A stretch of 64,000 nucleotides of DNA from Anaerosalibacter sp. Marseille-P3206 (GTDB lineage Bacteria; Bacillota; Clostridia; Tissierellales; Sporanaerobacteraceae): positions 434,001-498,000 of the forward strand of contig NZ_FUHM01000002.1 in NCBI RefSeq assembly GCF_900155565.1, written 5' to 3'. Made by a program: the position numbers and the translations under genes. Below are positions 56,433-64,000 of this stretch, one piece after another (position 1 is the stretch's first letter; every line of letters begins with the position of its first letter). Below the pieces are notes generated by a model. It saw only the letters and a list, made by a program, of their open reading frames with translations. It did no database searches and had not been told where the DNA came from.

Positions 56433-56561
56433 CTTAATTTCTCTTAACCTGGTCTTTCTCTTTCATACTGTGTTTCATAGGCAATATAAAATATAGTTTC
56501 TTCAAAACATCTAATGCTGATTGTAAAAAAGCAACTTTATAATTCTCCTTCTATAAGTCAT
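56433..56561 (-). pseudogene. Truncated RelE/ParE-like toxin next to its antitoxin
   Basis: The ATG overlaps the antitoxin stop as ATGA, the usual coupling of such modules. The 42-residue product begins MTYRRRIIKLLFLQSALDVL and stops early; the first 20 or so residues resemble the RelE/ParE start, then similarity fades. Normal toxins have about 90-100 residues. The part beyond reads in other frames (REIKTNIISLKKLIEM), pointing to decay. Confidence 0.5.
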
Positions 56562-56806
56562 CTTAATCTAGAGCTTACTTCATCAATTGAATAAGTTTTT
56601 GTACCATTTAATTTTTGTGCTTCTGCTTCTAATAGTTTTTCACGAAGGTCTAATAACTCTTCTCTTTTTGTATAATATTCTATGCTCATTACTACTAAAT
56701 CACCTTCACCATTTTTAGTTACAAAAACAGGCTGTTGCTTCTCTTTGCAAATTTTTGATATTTCATTATATTCATTTCTAAGTGCTGTGGATGGTTTTAT
56801 AAGCAT
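56558..56806 (-). CDS. Phd/YefM-family antitoxin (toxin partner broken)
   Basis: 82 residues. MLIKPSTALRNEYNEISKICKE, QPVFVTKNGEGDLVVMSIEYY is the Phd/YefM DNA-binding fold. The C-terminal helix (YSIDEVSSRLR) would bind a toxin. The toxin gene directly downstream is truncated. GGAGG lies before the ATG. An antitoxin alone can persist as a self-regulated DNA-binding protein. Confidence 0.88.
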   Translation of the reverse strand: MLIKPSTALRNEYNEISKICKEKQQPVFVTKNGEGDLVVMSIEYYTKREELLDLREKLLEAEAQKLNGTKTYSIDEVSSRLR

Positions 56807-56847
56807 ATCAAAGCACCTCCTATCATTATTCTATAATTATTATATCA

Positions 56848-57114
56848 TTTATTAATAAATTAATTAATTTTTCAACCTTTCTATCTAAATTAATAACTCT
56901 ATTTAGGGAATCATTTATCTTTGATTGAACTATCCAATCGAATATCAGTCCATCAAAAAAATAATCTGCAAAAGTATCAAAAGAGCTAATGTTTATATCA
57001 ATATCTGTAGACATTTCTATATCAAATAGTTCTTTTTCAAATGCTCTGATTAAACTTTGAACATTGTAAACCTGTTCTTTTGCTTCATCTATTTTTGAAT
57101 GTTTTGCAGCTGTT
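56848..57114 (-). pseudogene. Truncated duplicate of the coiled-coil gene
   Basis: These 267 bases match 58016-58282 of the intact gene with about five mismatches and no gaps. The copy keeps the region starting at about HSKIDEAKEQVYNV and ends near LINDxxI, but lacks the first two thirds and the last codons. An internal ATG gives a 62-codon frame (MSTDIDINISSFDTFADYF), not considered a gene. Confidence 0.88.
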
Positions 57115-57180
57115 ATATTCCCTTCTTTTTACTATGTCATAAATACACAAAAAAGATGGTCAGCCTTAGCTTTCCATCCT

Positions 57181-57423
57181 CTATTTATATATATCTCCTC
57201 TAGTATCTATTTCAGCAATTATTATATTGTCGTTTTCTATGTGATATATAATCCTATACTTCCCTACCCTCAATCTATATAATGGAGGGTATTTTTCACC
57301 TTTTAACTTTTTAATATCTCCTTGAGGTATTTTCTCAATTGAATCTAAAATCCTTTTCCTTGTATCATAATCATATTTTTTAAGTGCTTTGAATGCAGAT
57401 TTAAGATAAATAATATTACTCAT
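57181..57423 (-). CDS. RelE/ParE-family toxin
   Basis: 80 residues. AFKALKKYDYDTRKRILDSIEKI and the block LRVGKYRIIYHIENDNIIIAEI are the RelE/ParE fold of mRNA-cleaving or gyrase-inhibiting toxins. YRLRVGKYRIIY contains the basic and tyrosine residues usual for RelE. The start ATG (57423) overlaps the antitoxin's stop, which implies translational coupling. Complete, in contrast to the neighbour at 56433. Confidence 0.92.
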   Translation of the reverse strand: MSNIIYLKSAFKALKKYDYDTRKRILDSIEKIPQGDIKKLKGEKYPPLYRLRVGKYRIIYHIENDNIIIAEIDTRGDIYK

Positions 57424-57637
57424 CACTTTCACCAATTAATAATTTTCTTACTTCTTCGGAATTCATCCTTTCATCAGTGTTTATATTGTCCCAAATCTTT
57501 TCTTCTTCTTCAGGTGTTAGATATAATTCTTGTTCACTTTTGCCTTTAATATACAATAAAAAGTCTAATACTTCTCCTGCTTTAGTTTCAGGAATTTCAT
57601 CTATCAACTTTTTAAGTCTATCTTTAGCAGTATTCAA
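57416..57637 (-). CDS. Antitoxin of the RelE/ParE-like pair
   Basis: 73 residues: DRLKKLIDEIPETKAGEVLDFLLYI at the N-terminus and LTPEEEEKIWDNIN later. The DUF2281-like helix-turn form is common as an antitoxin beside a ParE/RelE toxin. It is acidic and ends SEEVRKLLIGESDE. It overlaps the toxin start by eight bases. Confidence 0.85.
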   Translation of the reverse strand: MNTAKDRLKKLIDEIPETKAGEVLDFLLYIKGKSEQELYLTPEEEEKIWDNINTDERMNSEEVRKLLIGESDE

Positions 57638-57708
57638 TTTAACACCCCCATATTTATTATTTCTACCTAATAATATTATACCCTAGTTCTTAATTAAAGA
57701 ATACAAAA

Positions 57709-57734
57709 TATTCTCCCCTGGCACTAACTTACTA
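57709..57734 (-). repeat. GC-rich gene-boundary element, copy 1 (degenerate)
   Basis: ATTCTCCCCTGGCACTAACT and the next bases differ from the other copies by a few changes (CGCCCCCGG has become CTCCCCTGG). Confidence 0.75.
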
Positions 57735-57760
57735 TAGTACAATAGATATTAAATCAAAAA

Positions 57761-57842
57761 TAAAAAAATTCTACTCTTTCCTAACTTTTTTTAATAAGAT
57801 AGCTCTCTCTTTTAAAAAAATTTCAATTTCATAATATTTATT
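57761..57842. repeat. 82-bp direct repeat, copy 2
   Basis: Partner of 56271-56352; it holds most of the 29-codon frame at 57771-57860. Confidence 0.8.
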
Positions 57843-57860
57843 AAATGATGAAGTAGCCAT
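57771..57860 (-). CDS. 29-residue open frame with strong ribosome binding site
   Basis: Reads MATSSFNKYYEIEIFLKERA and continues with nine basic residues to a TAG. AGGAGGGG lies five bases before the ATG. Such beginnings (MASxxFNK) are common in small Clostridia proteins, often near toxin-antitoxin genes, so it may be the stump of a longer gene cut short. The related copy at 56271 is out of frame. Confidence 0.4.
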   Translation of the reverse strand: MATSSFNKYYEIEIFLKERAILLKKVRKE

Positions 57861-57945
57861 CTACACCCCTCCTAATGATAACCATTAGAAATCTTTCTAA
57901 ATTTAAAACACTATATCTATTCACTAATATTATATTTAATTGCAA

Positions 57946-58881
57946 TTACTCCTCCATTAACCTATCAATACTTTCTTTTACCGTTTCTAATTTATTTTCT
58001 AATTTATATAAATCGTTTATTAATAAATTTATTAATTTTTCAACCTTTCTATCTAAATTAATAACTCTATCTAGGGAATCATTTATCTTTGATTGAACTA
58101 TCCAATCGAATATCAATCCATCAAAAAAATAATCTGCAAAAGTATCAAAAGAGCTAATGTTTATATCAATATCTGTAGACATTTCTATATCAGATAGTTC
58201 TTTTTCAAATGCTCTGATTAAACTTTGAACATTGTAAACCTGTTCTTTTGCTTCATCTATTTTTGAATGTTTTGCAGCTGTTGCTATGATTCCTCCTCCA
58301 AACAAGTCCCAAGTTCCCCAACTTTTAGCACTTTCTAAAGTTTCTATTAATTGACTTAAGGCACTATGCAAATTATTCCCTGCATTTTTTGCTTCCTTGA
58401 CTTCTTTTATATCCAATTCCAAATCAGTAGCTTTATCTAAGTTGGCTATTAACATTTGAGATTTCTCATCATTTTTACCTAATATTAATTCCTGTTTTTC
58501 TTTTAATAATTTTTTATATTCTTCATCTAAGTCTATGTATTTTCTTAACTCTTCTCTATAGTTTATGATTTCTGTTTCTATATCACTTAAAGAATTCAAA
58601 CATTCGTCATATTTAAGTTTGGCTGCAAGGTATTCTTGCCTTTCTTTATCTAGTTGTTCTTCTTTGCTACCTAATATAGAATAAAACAATCCTGTTATAC
58701 TTAGTGATTCTAATTTCTTAACATCTTTTTCTTCTTTATTTAAAATTTTATTTAGTTCATCTTTTCTATTCTTTTGCATTTCTAATTCTGTTTTAGCTTG
58801 TTCTAACATAGACTCTAATTTCTGTTTTCTATTCATTTTCTCTCTTAATTTAAAAATTCTATCATTGATATCTTCAAACAT
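57946..58881 (-). CDS. Coiled-coil protein with C-terminal glycine-loop domain
   Basis: 311 residues. Long coiled-coil stretches (about 1-150, for example EQAKTELEMQKNRKDELNKI) are followed by a conserved-looking block SAKSWGTWDLFGGGIIATAAKHSKIDEAKEQ and a helical C-terminus. No signal peptide or membrane span. I cannot name a function. A 267-bp piece is duplicated at 56848-57114. It is bracketed by the GC-rich boundary element on both sides. Confidence 0.75.
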   Translation of the reverse strand: MFEDINDRIFKLREKMNRKQKLESMLEQAKTELEMQKNRKDELNKILNKEEKDVKKLESLSITGLFYSILGSKEEQLDKERQEYLAAKLKYDECLNSLSDIETEIINYREELRKYIDLDEEYKKLLKEKQELILGKNDEKSQMLIANLDKATDLELDIKEVKEAKNAGNNLHSALSQLIETLESAKSWGTWDLFGGGIIATAAKHSKIDEAKEQVYNVQSLIRAFEKELSDIEMSTDIDINISSFDTFADYFFDGLIFDWIVQSKINDSLDRVINLDRKVEKLINLLINDLYKLENKLETVKESIDRLMEE

Positions 58882-58916
58882 TTTTCCACCTCATTTTTTT
58901 GGTTTTTTATTATTTA

Positions 58917-58953
58917 AATATTCGCCCCCGGCACTAACTTACTAACTTATTTA
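58917..58953 (-). repeat. GC-rich gene-boundary element, copy 2
   Basis: Plus strand ATTCGCCCCCGGCACTAACT followed by TACTAACTTA, shared with 61221-61250 over at least 30 bases. It contains the stop codon of the glycosyltransferase gene. Confidence 0.9.
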
Positions 58954-60139
58954 TATTATCAACTAATCCTTCCCAAGAAAAAGAGCTTATTTTATCCTTA
59001 ATTTCACTAGGAAATTCTTTCTTCTCTCTTACCTTTTCAATTTGAGTTAATATGGCCTTTTTTAGATTTTCTTTAAACTCTGGTAAATCTTCTTTAACTG
59101 GTTTATCTGTATCGTATATTCTAGGAAGGGGAACATATTTAATTACACCAGAATCTTTTATTTCTTCTCCTAGAAGTGTCATTAAAGCTTCTATTTCTGT
59201 TGTTACTACATATAGTCCACAAGCTAGACTCTCTATAGCCATAAGTCCTAACCCTTCATAGTAAGAAGGCATAAGATAAATATCCTTGTTTCTTAATTCC
59301 TCACCTAAGGCTACTTGGTTTTCTACATTGTATAGTCTTATGCTGCTATCATCTACAATGTATTCTTCTATTTTCTTTTTATTATCCTCATTAGGGATCC
59401 CTATAATATCCAAAGTTACATTCTCTATCCCTAGAGACTTGTACACTTCTATAAGTTCATAAATTCCTTTAGATGGGTCTATTTTTGCACAAAATACAAG
59501 TCTAACTTTATCATCATATTTCTTCACTTTTGGAGGATAAAATATTTTTTGATTGAAACCTCCACCTACTGCTATTATCTTGTTTCTATCTATACCATAT
59601 TCATTTACTATTTCATCTTTTTGATGTTCAGAAGCTGAAAATACATAATCTAGCTCATGTATCCTATCTACATATTTATCTTTAAGATGTGGATTCATTT
59701 TAGCTTGTCTTAGATCTGTATTATGACATATCCCAATGATCTTTGTATCTGGAAACACTTCCCGAACTAAAGAAGTCAATATCCATAGATGATGTGCAAA
59801 TATAATATCAGGAACGAAATCTTCCTTTGCTTGTTCTAGTTTTTTTCTGAAAACTTCTCTATACATTTCTACCATTTCTTCAGTCATAGATGAATATAAA
59901 GTGTTTTCATAAGGCATGACATTACTCATTCCAACTATAGGAAAGGGCAATTCTTCGCTTTTAAAAGCTACAGGATATTGATCCTTATTATTTAATATAT
60001 CCCATTTATATTCATCTTGATATCCAAAAATAGCTTTTTGCTCATGATTATATTTTTTAAAACCTTCTATAAGATTTGAATAGTATACTCCTGATCCTGT
60101 CTTTGAAGGCAATTGTGCCAAAACATGTAATATTCTCAT
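58934..60139 (-). CDS. Family 4-type glycosyltransferase
   Basis: 401 residues. RILHVLAQLPSKTGSGVYYSNL at the N-terminus, VGGGFNQKIFYPP, VRLVFCAKIDPSKGIYELIEVYK, and NKDIYLMPSYYEGLGLMAIESLACG with the EGLG...E motif of the donor site. It should transfer a sugar from a nucleotide donor; acceptor unknown. No glycan cluster is nearby. Its final codons K-L-V-S and stop lie inside the GC-rich boundary element, so the element may have provided the end of the gene. Confidence 0.9.
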   Translation of the reverse strand: MRILHVLAQLPSKTGSGVYYSNLIEGFKKYNHEQKAIFGYQDEYKWDILNNKDQYPVAFKSEELPFPIVGMSNVMPYENTLYSSMTEEMVEMYREVFRKKLEQAKEDFVPDIIFAHHLWILTSLVREVFPDTKIIGICHNTDLRQAKMNPHLKDKYVDRIHELDYVFSASEHQKDEIVNEYGIDRNKIIAVGGGFNQKIFYPPKVKKYDDKVRLVFCAKIDPSKGIYELIEVYKSLGIENVTLDIIGIPNEDNKKKIEEYIVDDSSIRLYNVENQVALGEELRNKDIYLMPSYYEGLGLMAIESLACGLYVVTTEIEALMTLLGEEIKDSGVIKYVPLPRIYDTDKPVKEDLPEFKENLKKAILTQIEKVREKKEFPSEIKDKISSFSWEGLVDNINKLVS

Positions 60140-60192
60140 GTTTTCCTCTCTTTCTTTTTATATTTTTTTATCGGATGTTTGTCTTTATCTAT

Positions 60193-61104
60193 TTATAATG
60201 CATAAAATTTATATAATTCAAATGCCTTATTAAACAAATCAAAATCTTTTTCAAAGCATTCTATTGCCTTTTGCCATTCTCCGCTATATGCACTGGCAGC
60301 ACCTAGTTCAAACCAAGGACCTGAAACATTTTCATATTTACTGGTCATTTCACTCCAGATTTGATTTGCTTTATCTAAATTTCCTTTTTTCTGTTCAATT
60401 AAAGCTTGATAATGATATTCTCTCCAATCTCTTCTTTTGTTCCTATTTTGCAATGATTTATATTGATTTAGAACATTCTCTGCTTCTACAAGGCGACCAT
60501 CACAAATCAGTGAATCTAATAACCATAGATATCCCTTATCAGCATCAGGATACAATTTAACAAATTCATAATAATAGTCAATTCTTTTAGCATGATTCAT
60601 CATATTCCAATCTCCTATTGGAACTTTATGTGCATTATTTAAAGCTTTGTGCAAATCTGAAGAAAAAGGTGTTAAGTTAAGACCTTTTTTCGATGCCTGG
60701 CTAGCCTTCCTTTGAAATTCTTGAACCTTGTGCAAATAGAGCCAAGAGAGTGTTGTATATGCATGGGATCTTTCATCAACAGTTTTATTTGTATTTTTAA
60801 TTTGTCCCTTCAAAAAAAGTTCAGCATCAAGAAATTCATCCTGAGAAATTTCTCTTTCATAATCAAGTAAATTATCCAATCGTTCAACTTTTGCCTCATC
60901 AGTTATAGAAAACAATTCATCAATAGTAATACCAAAGAAAATTGATATAGCAGGTAATAAAGAAATATCAGGGCTAGAAATTTCATTTTCCCATTTAGAA
61001 ACCGCTTGTGTTGTTACTCCAAGATATTTAGCTAACTCATCTTGAGTTATACTTTTTTCTTTTCTTAAATATCTAATTTTCTTCCCAATTTCTAATTGAT
61101 TCAT
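60193..61104 (-). CDS. XRE-family regulator with TPR-like C-terminus
   Basis: 303 residues. An N-terminal HTH (IGKKIRYLRKEKSITQDELAKYLGVTTQAVSKWENEISSPDI) is a classic XRE domain, followed by helical repeats (about 100-300), resembling TPR sensing domains. I chose the ATG nine bases after GGAG. Its target and signal are unknown; it precedes the glycosyltransferase gene in the same direction, 54 bases away, and may control it. Confidence 0.88.
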   Translation of the reverse strand: MNQLEIGKKIRYLRKEKSITQDELAKYLGVTTQAVSKWENEISSPDISLLPAISIFFGITIDELFSITDEAKVERLDNLLDYEREISQDEFLDAELFLKGQIKNTNKTVDERSHAYTTLSWLYLHKVQEFQRKASQASKKGLNLTPFSSDLHKALNNAHKVPIGDWNMMNHAKRIDYYYEFVKLYPDADKGYLWLLDSLICDGRLVEAENVLNQYKSLQNRNKRRDWREYHYQALIEQKKGNLDKANQIWSEMTSKYENVSGPWFELGAASAYSGEWQKAIECFEKDFDLFNKAFELYKFYAL

Positions 61105-61218
61105 TAAATTCAACTCCTTATTTTGAGTTACCCTTATTTACTTATATTATAAGCTCCAACACAGATGAATACTATCAATTATTTGTTTACTATACTATCC
61201 AATTGGTTGAATATGAAA

Positions 61219-61254
61219 AAATATTCGCCCCCGGCACTAACTTACTAACTTAGT
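61219..61254 (-). repeat. GC-rich gene-boundary element, copy 3
   Basis: Identical to copy 2 over the block ATTCGCCCCCGGCACTAACT plus TACTAACTTA. It directly follows the stop of uvsE (61255). Confidence 0.9.
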
Positions 61255-62508
61255 TTATATAAAATAATATGAATCCAAAAGATAAGATTGATTGTATTTG
61301 ACAGCTATTTTCCATAGGTTGTTTTTAATTGTCTTAAGTGATGTTTGCCCTTGTTCATATTTTTCAATATTATTTAAAAAACTATTTTTTTCTCTGTCTG
61401 TTGCTTTTTTCTTAAAATAACCCCAAATGTGTAATGCAGCATTTATAGAATTACCAATAGTGATTTCTTTGCTTAAAGCATTTTGTATTAGATTATAAAA
61501 CTCAGTAGCGGGATAAGCATCTTTATCATTAAGCAATTTTCGAATTTCTACATAATCTGATGGTGAATTTTCTAATACCATGTATTTATATCTGCTCCAC
61601 TCAATTTCAAGATCTTTTATTGATTTATCACTAGAAGTACAATTAATACACTTAACAGCTGAAAGATTTTTGTCTTTCACTTCAAGCATGATATCTATAT
61701 CATCTCTTTCTAAACCTTCGTAAAAACTCATAAACTTATTGATTTGTATAGTACTTGAATGTGAGCCAGCCTTTTTTAGAGGATTTTGCTGTGAATAATG
61801 AATCTTTTGAATGCCATCTTTTTCTCTCCATGTTTCTTTACATTTATCGATCCAATAATAATCACTTTTACTTTTGTCAAATGGATTTACTTGATTATGC
61901 AGATTATCAAAAACTACTGGAACATTAATAATACTACCAATCTCCAATACGTCACTTATATTGTAGGATTTGTCATCATTTTCAATTATAAGTCTTCGTT
62001 TTACTGAATCATCTAGTTCTCTATAATTGCTTATAAATCGTCTTATTGCTTGGCTTTTGTCATTATAAACTCCACCAATATGCAAAACAATTTTATTATC
62101 CTCTCCTATACCAAGAGTATCTAAAATTTTAGTATGATAACGTAAATCCTCTATTGCATTTTCTACAACCTCTTTTTTGGGAGAATTCAATACAGTGTAT
62201 TGGCCAGGATGCATTGAAACTCTCATACCACTAGTTTTAATTTTATGACCTATTCTTGAAAATTGGGAATCAAATATATCCCACCATTCAAGGTTATTTA
62301 CAGGATTTGAACCAAATGGTATTATGTCAGAACTGATTCTAAAAAGTTTGATTTTGTTTTTTATATTATAATCAATAATATTTTCTAGAGAATTTAAGTT
62401 ATAAGAAATTAGCTCTAATAGCTTTTCTTTGTTTGCATTTTTTAGCATACAACTCTTTTGATCTGTATCTGGTACTCCTACTGTTAAACAAGCATATCCT
62501 ATATTCAT
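61255..62508 (-). CDS. uvsE: UV DNA damage endonuclease UvsE
   Basis: Nicks DNA 5' of UV photoproducts, an alternative to UvrABC. 417 residues from the ATG at 62508, six bases after AAAAGGAG. NIGYACLTVGV, FRISSDIIPFGSN, RVSMHPGQYTVLNSP, HIGGVYNDKSQAIRRF, LIIENDDKSYNISDVL, VVFDNLHNQ and DIMLEVKDKNLSA show the TIM-barrel metal-binding residues of the UVDE family. The C-terminal extension (about 300-417) is longer than in minimal enzymes. Confidence 0.93.
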   Translation of the reverse strand: MNIGYACLTVGVPDTDQKSCMLKNANKEKLLELISYNLNSLENIIDYNIKNKIKLFRISSDIIPFGSNPVNNLEWWDIFDSQFSRIGHKIKTSGMRVSMHPGQYTVLNSPKKEVVENAIEDLRYHTKILDTLGIGEDNKIVLHIGGVYNDKSQAIRRFISNYRELDDSVKRRLIIENDDKSYNISDVLEIGSIINVPVVFDNLHNQVNPFDKSKSDYYWIDKCKETWREKDGIQKIHYSQQNPLKKAGSHSSTIQINKFMSFYEGLERDDIDIMLEVKDKNLSAVKCINCTSSDKSIKDLEIEWSRYKYMVLENSPSDYVEIRKLLNDKDAYPATEFYNLIQNALSKEITIGNSINAALHIWGYFKKKATDREKNSFLNNIEKYEQGQTSLKTIKNNLWKIAVKYNQSYLLDSYYFI

Positions 62509-62720
62509 AAAAATCTCCTTTTCCAGTATCATTTATGATCTCTGCTAATAAATCCATAAATTTATCCAATATCCTACTCCTCTCCTCAAAGATTATATCA
62601 ATTTACTATATAATACCCTGCTACTATTTCTATATAAACATTAATATGAAAAAAACGATAGCACATAGTGATATGCCCCTTGTCAAGTAGACAGGTAAAA
62701 TATCTAAAATAATTTTTATG

Positions 62721-62758
62721 AACTACCACATGACATCTAAGTTATGTGGTAGTTTTTA
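62721..62758 (+). terminator. Hairpin inside the IS left end
   Basis: AACTACCACAT (62721-62731) and ATGTGGTAGTT (62744-62754) followed by TTT. It could shield the element from outside transcription. Confidence 0.65.
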
Positions 62759-63721
62759 TGCTGTCCATTTTTCTTTGTACTTCTCTATTCTCTTATTCGC
62801 AGATATAGGGTATTCTATAGGAGTTTTAATTGATAAAGCTTCTGTCCTAACTTCTAATGGCGTTTTACAGTTAAATCTGTCTTGTAATCTTTCCTCTGAG
62901 TAAAAACGCATGTAATCATTAATTGCATATCTTAGGGACTCTTCATCTGTAATTTCATACATTTGATACATTTCTGATTTAATTATTCCCCAGAATCCTT
63001 CTACCGGTCCATTATCAATACAGTGTCCTACTCTTGACATTGACTGTTTCATTTCTTGTTCTTTCAGTTTTCTTTGAAATACTTTACTTGTGTATTGAAA
63101 TCCTCTATCGCTATGGAAGATTGGTTTTGCTAATGGATTATCTTTTATTGCTTTATCAAAGGTCTTAAATACTAATTTGTTATCGTTTCTACTACTTAAT
63201 ACATAGGCTACTGGATACCTATCATACAAATCAAGTATGGCGCTTAAGTAAATCTTTTTCTTTTCTCTTGGTACTTTAAATTCTGTAATGTCTGTTACCC
63301 ATTTTTGATTTGGTTCTGTTGCATAAAAGTCTCTTTGTAATATGTTCTCTGCTATTGTTTCCGGCTTAACTGAAATGTATTTATTCTTCTTTTTTCGGAT
63401 TACTGAGTGAATACCTAATTTTTGCATAATCCTATGGACTCTTTTTTTACTGTAATTAGTTTGATTGAAATGGTTAATCCAAGATGTCATTCTACGATAT
63501 CCTAAAATATGATTAAATCTTTCATCATATTCTTTTATTAATCTTGCTAATTCAATATTTTCTAATTCTTGTTGAGGTACTTCTCTGTGGAGCCATTTGT
63601 AGTATGATGCTCTTGATATGTTAAGTACTTTACACATCCAATTAATACTCCATATTTTTGTTTCATAAAAGTATTTTATTGCTAGATACTTATTTTCGTT
63701 ACGTTGTTTGCCAAGCCTCAC
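62756..63721 (-). CDS. IS3-family transposase OrfB
   Basis: 321 residues. The HTH_21-like start (ISRASYYKWLHRE), then the DDE core: WVTDITEFK (first D), HSDRGFQYTS (second D) and NGPVEGFWGIIKSEMY (E). Complete catalytic set of the IS150/IS3 type. It is normally made as a fusion with OrfA by -1 frameshifting; a GTG would start it alone. The sequence upstream in this frame is open through the A7 run. Confidence 0.95.
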   Translation of the reverse strand: MRLGKQRNENKYLAIKYFYETKIWSINWMCKVLNISRASYYKWLHREVPQQELENIELARLIKEYDERFNHILGYRRMTSWINHFNQTNYSKKRVHRIMQKLGIHSVIRKKKNKYISVKPETIAENILQRDFYATEPNQKWVTDITEFKVPREKKKIYLSAILDLYDRYPVAYVLSSRNDNKLVFKTFDKAIKDNPLAKPIFHSDRGFQYTSKVFQRKLKEQEMKQSMSRVGHCIDNGPVEGFWGIIKSEMYQMYEITDEESLRYAINDYMRFYSEERLQDRFNCKTPLEVRTEALSIKTPIEYPISANKRIEKYKEKWTA

Positions 63722-64000
63722 ATCCCTTCGAATTCTTTCACTTTTTTTAGCAGTTCTACCACCATATCTTTTTCTTCTAGTTTCTTTTTTAATCTAATAT
63801 TCTCTCGACGTAATTTCTCTAATTCATCTAATTCTTCATCTTTTTTATGGTGTCCTCGTCTATCTATTAGCCCTTCTTCGCCTATATCATCATACTTTTT
63901 AACCCAAGAGTAAACTTGGCTGTATGAAACATCATAAAGGCTTGCTGCTTCTTTGTAATTACGATTATGTTCAATACAATATTTAACTATTTCTTTTCGC
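63718..64000 (-). CDS. IS3-family OrfA (C-terminal part, cut by window edge)
   Basis: About 93 residues visible: RKEIVKYCIEHNRNYKEAA, YDVSYSQVYSWVKKYDDIG is the helix-turn-helix that binds the ends, and a leucine-rich segment (LDELEKLRRENIRLKKKLEE) for multimerisation follows. It ends FEGM-stop, overlapping orfB. The N-terminus lies beyond 64000. Confidence 0.92.
   Translation of the reverse strand, partial: RKEIVKYCIEHNRNYKEAASLYDVSYSQVYSWVKKYDDIGEEGLIDRRGHHKKDEELDELEKLRRENIRLKKKLEEKDMVVELLKKVKEFEGM
63742..63748 (-). promoter_or_regulatory. Slippery A7 frameshift site between orfA and orfB
   Basis: On the minus strand CTA AAA AAA GTG in the orfA frame gives A-AAA-AAA; slipping back by one base enters the orfB frame, which is open (KKSERIRRDVRLG). 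This is the usual programmed -1 shift in IS3 elements. Confidence 0.75.

Larger units (their letters stand above)
62674..64000 (-). mobile_element. IS3-family insertion sequence, right end outside the window
   Basis: The left end begins near 62674 with TGCCCCTTGTCAAGTAGACA, typical of an IS3-family terminal inverted repeat; the other end lies past 64000. It contains orfB and part of orfA on the minus strand, with a frameshift site at 63742-63748. The terminal duplication cannot be checked. Confidence 0.85.

Noticed and set aside
56826-57014. 62-codon frame taken as a small gene
   Set aside because: It is part of the 267-bp truncated duplicate of the coiled-coil gene and lacks its own ribosome site.
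57709-61254. Integron attC sites as an explanation of the boundary element
   Set aside because: No integrase is in the window and the core-site consensus does not fit; only the cassette-like layout is similar.
1-64000. tRNA or rRNA genes
   Set aside because: No cloverleaf or rRNA-like sequence was noticed on either strand; a tRNA scan could confirm this.

Overview
The window is AT-rich DNA (roughly 30% GC by eye) with strong AGGAGG-type ribosome binding sites. It looks like a low-GC Gram-positive anaerobe of the Clostridia/Tissierellia type. Supporting this are an anaerobic ribonucleotide reductase (nrdD/nrdG), AddAB in place of RecBCD, DUF1292, DUF1540 and DUF4349 proteins, several radical SAM enzymes, a DegV protein, an H-NOX chemoreceptor and a Clostridia-type I-B CRISPR repeat. 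The genus cannot be fixed from sequence alone. Almost every gene is on the minus strand.

Positions 1-34,300 are mostly housekeeping: a truncated B12/radical SAM gene, a membrane protein, addAB, a ROK kinase, nagZ, glutaminase, a nucleoside kinase, two pseudouridine synthases, peptidases (M18 and pepD), a lone DNA methyltransferase, proC, nrdDG under a pair of NrdR boxes, msrA, a DUF92/prenol-kinase-like pair, DegV and a patatin. Many transcription units end in clear hairpin terminators.

Positions 34,300-42,300 are mixed: a 53-codon remnant or mini-version of methylglyoxal synthase, an H-NOX methyl-accepting protein with the full O2-binding pocket, a flavin oxidoreductase, a DUF4349 lipoprotein, GNAT and GrpB proteins, a nitroreductase, a PC4-like protein, and the scar of an internally deleted gene copy.

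Positions 42,300-56,000 form a defence island. A type I-B effector operon (cas6-cas8b-cas7-cas5-cas3) has no cas1, cas2 or cas4. Next to it is an array of 25 repeats and 24 spacers, with its own terminator and a leader on its right. A second, collapsed repeat-plus-leader fragment lies just past cas3. To the right are a UvrD-type helicase, an HNH endonuclease and a C5 DNA methyltransferase with a large insertion, probably a restriction-modification unit with an attached helicase.

Positions 56,000-64,000 are a gene-turnover zone: a transposase remnant, an antitoxin with a broken toxin, a complete toxin-antitoxin pair, a coiled-coil gene plus a truncated 267-bp duplicate, a glycosyltransferase, an XRE regulator, UV endonuclease UvsE, and an IS3-family element running off the right edge. 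A GC-rich repeat occurs three times here at gene boundaries, giving the region a cassette-like layout.
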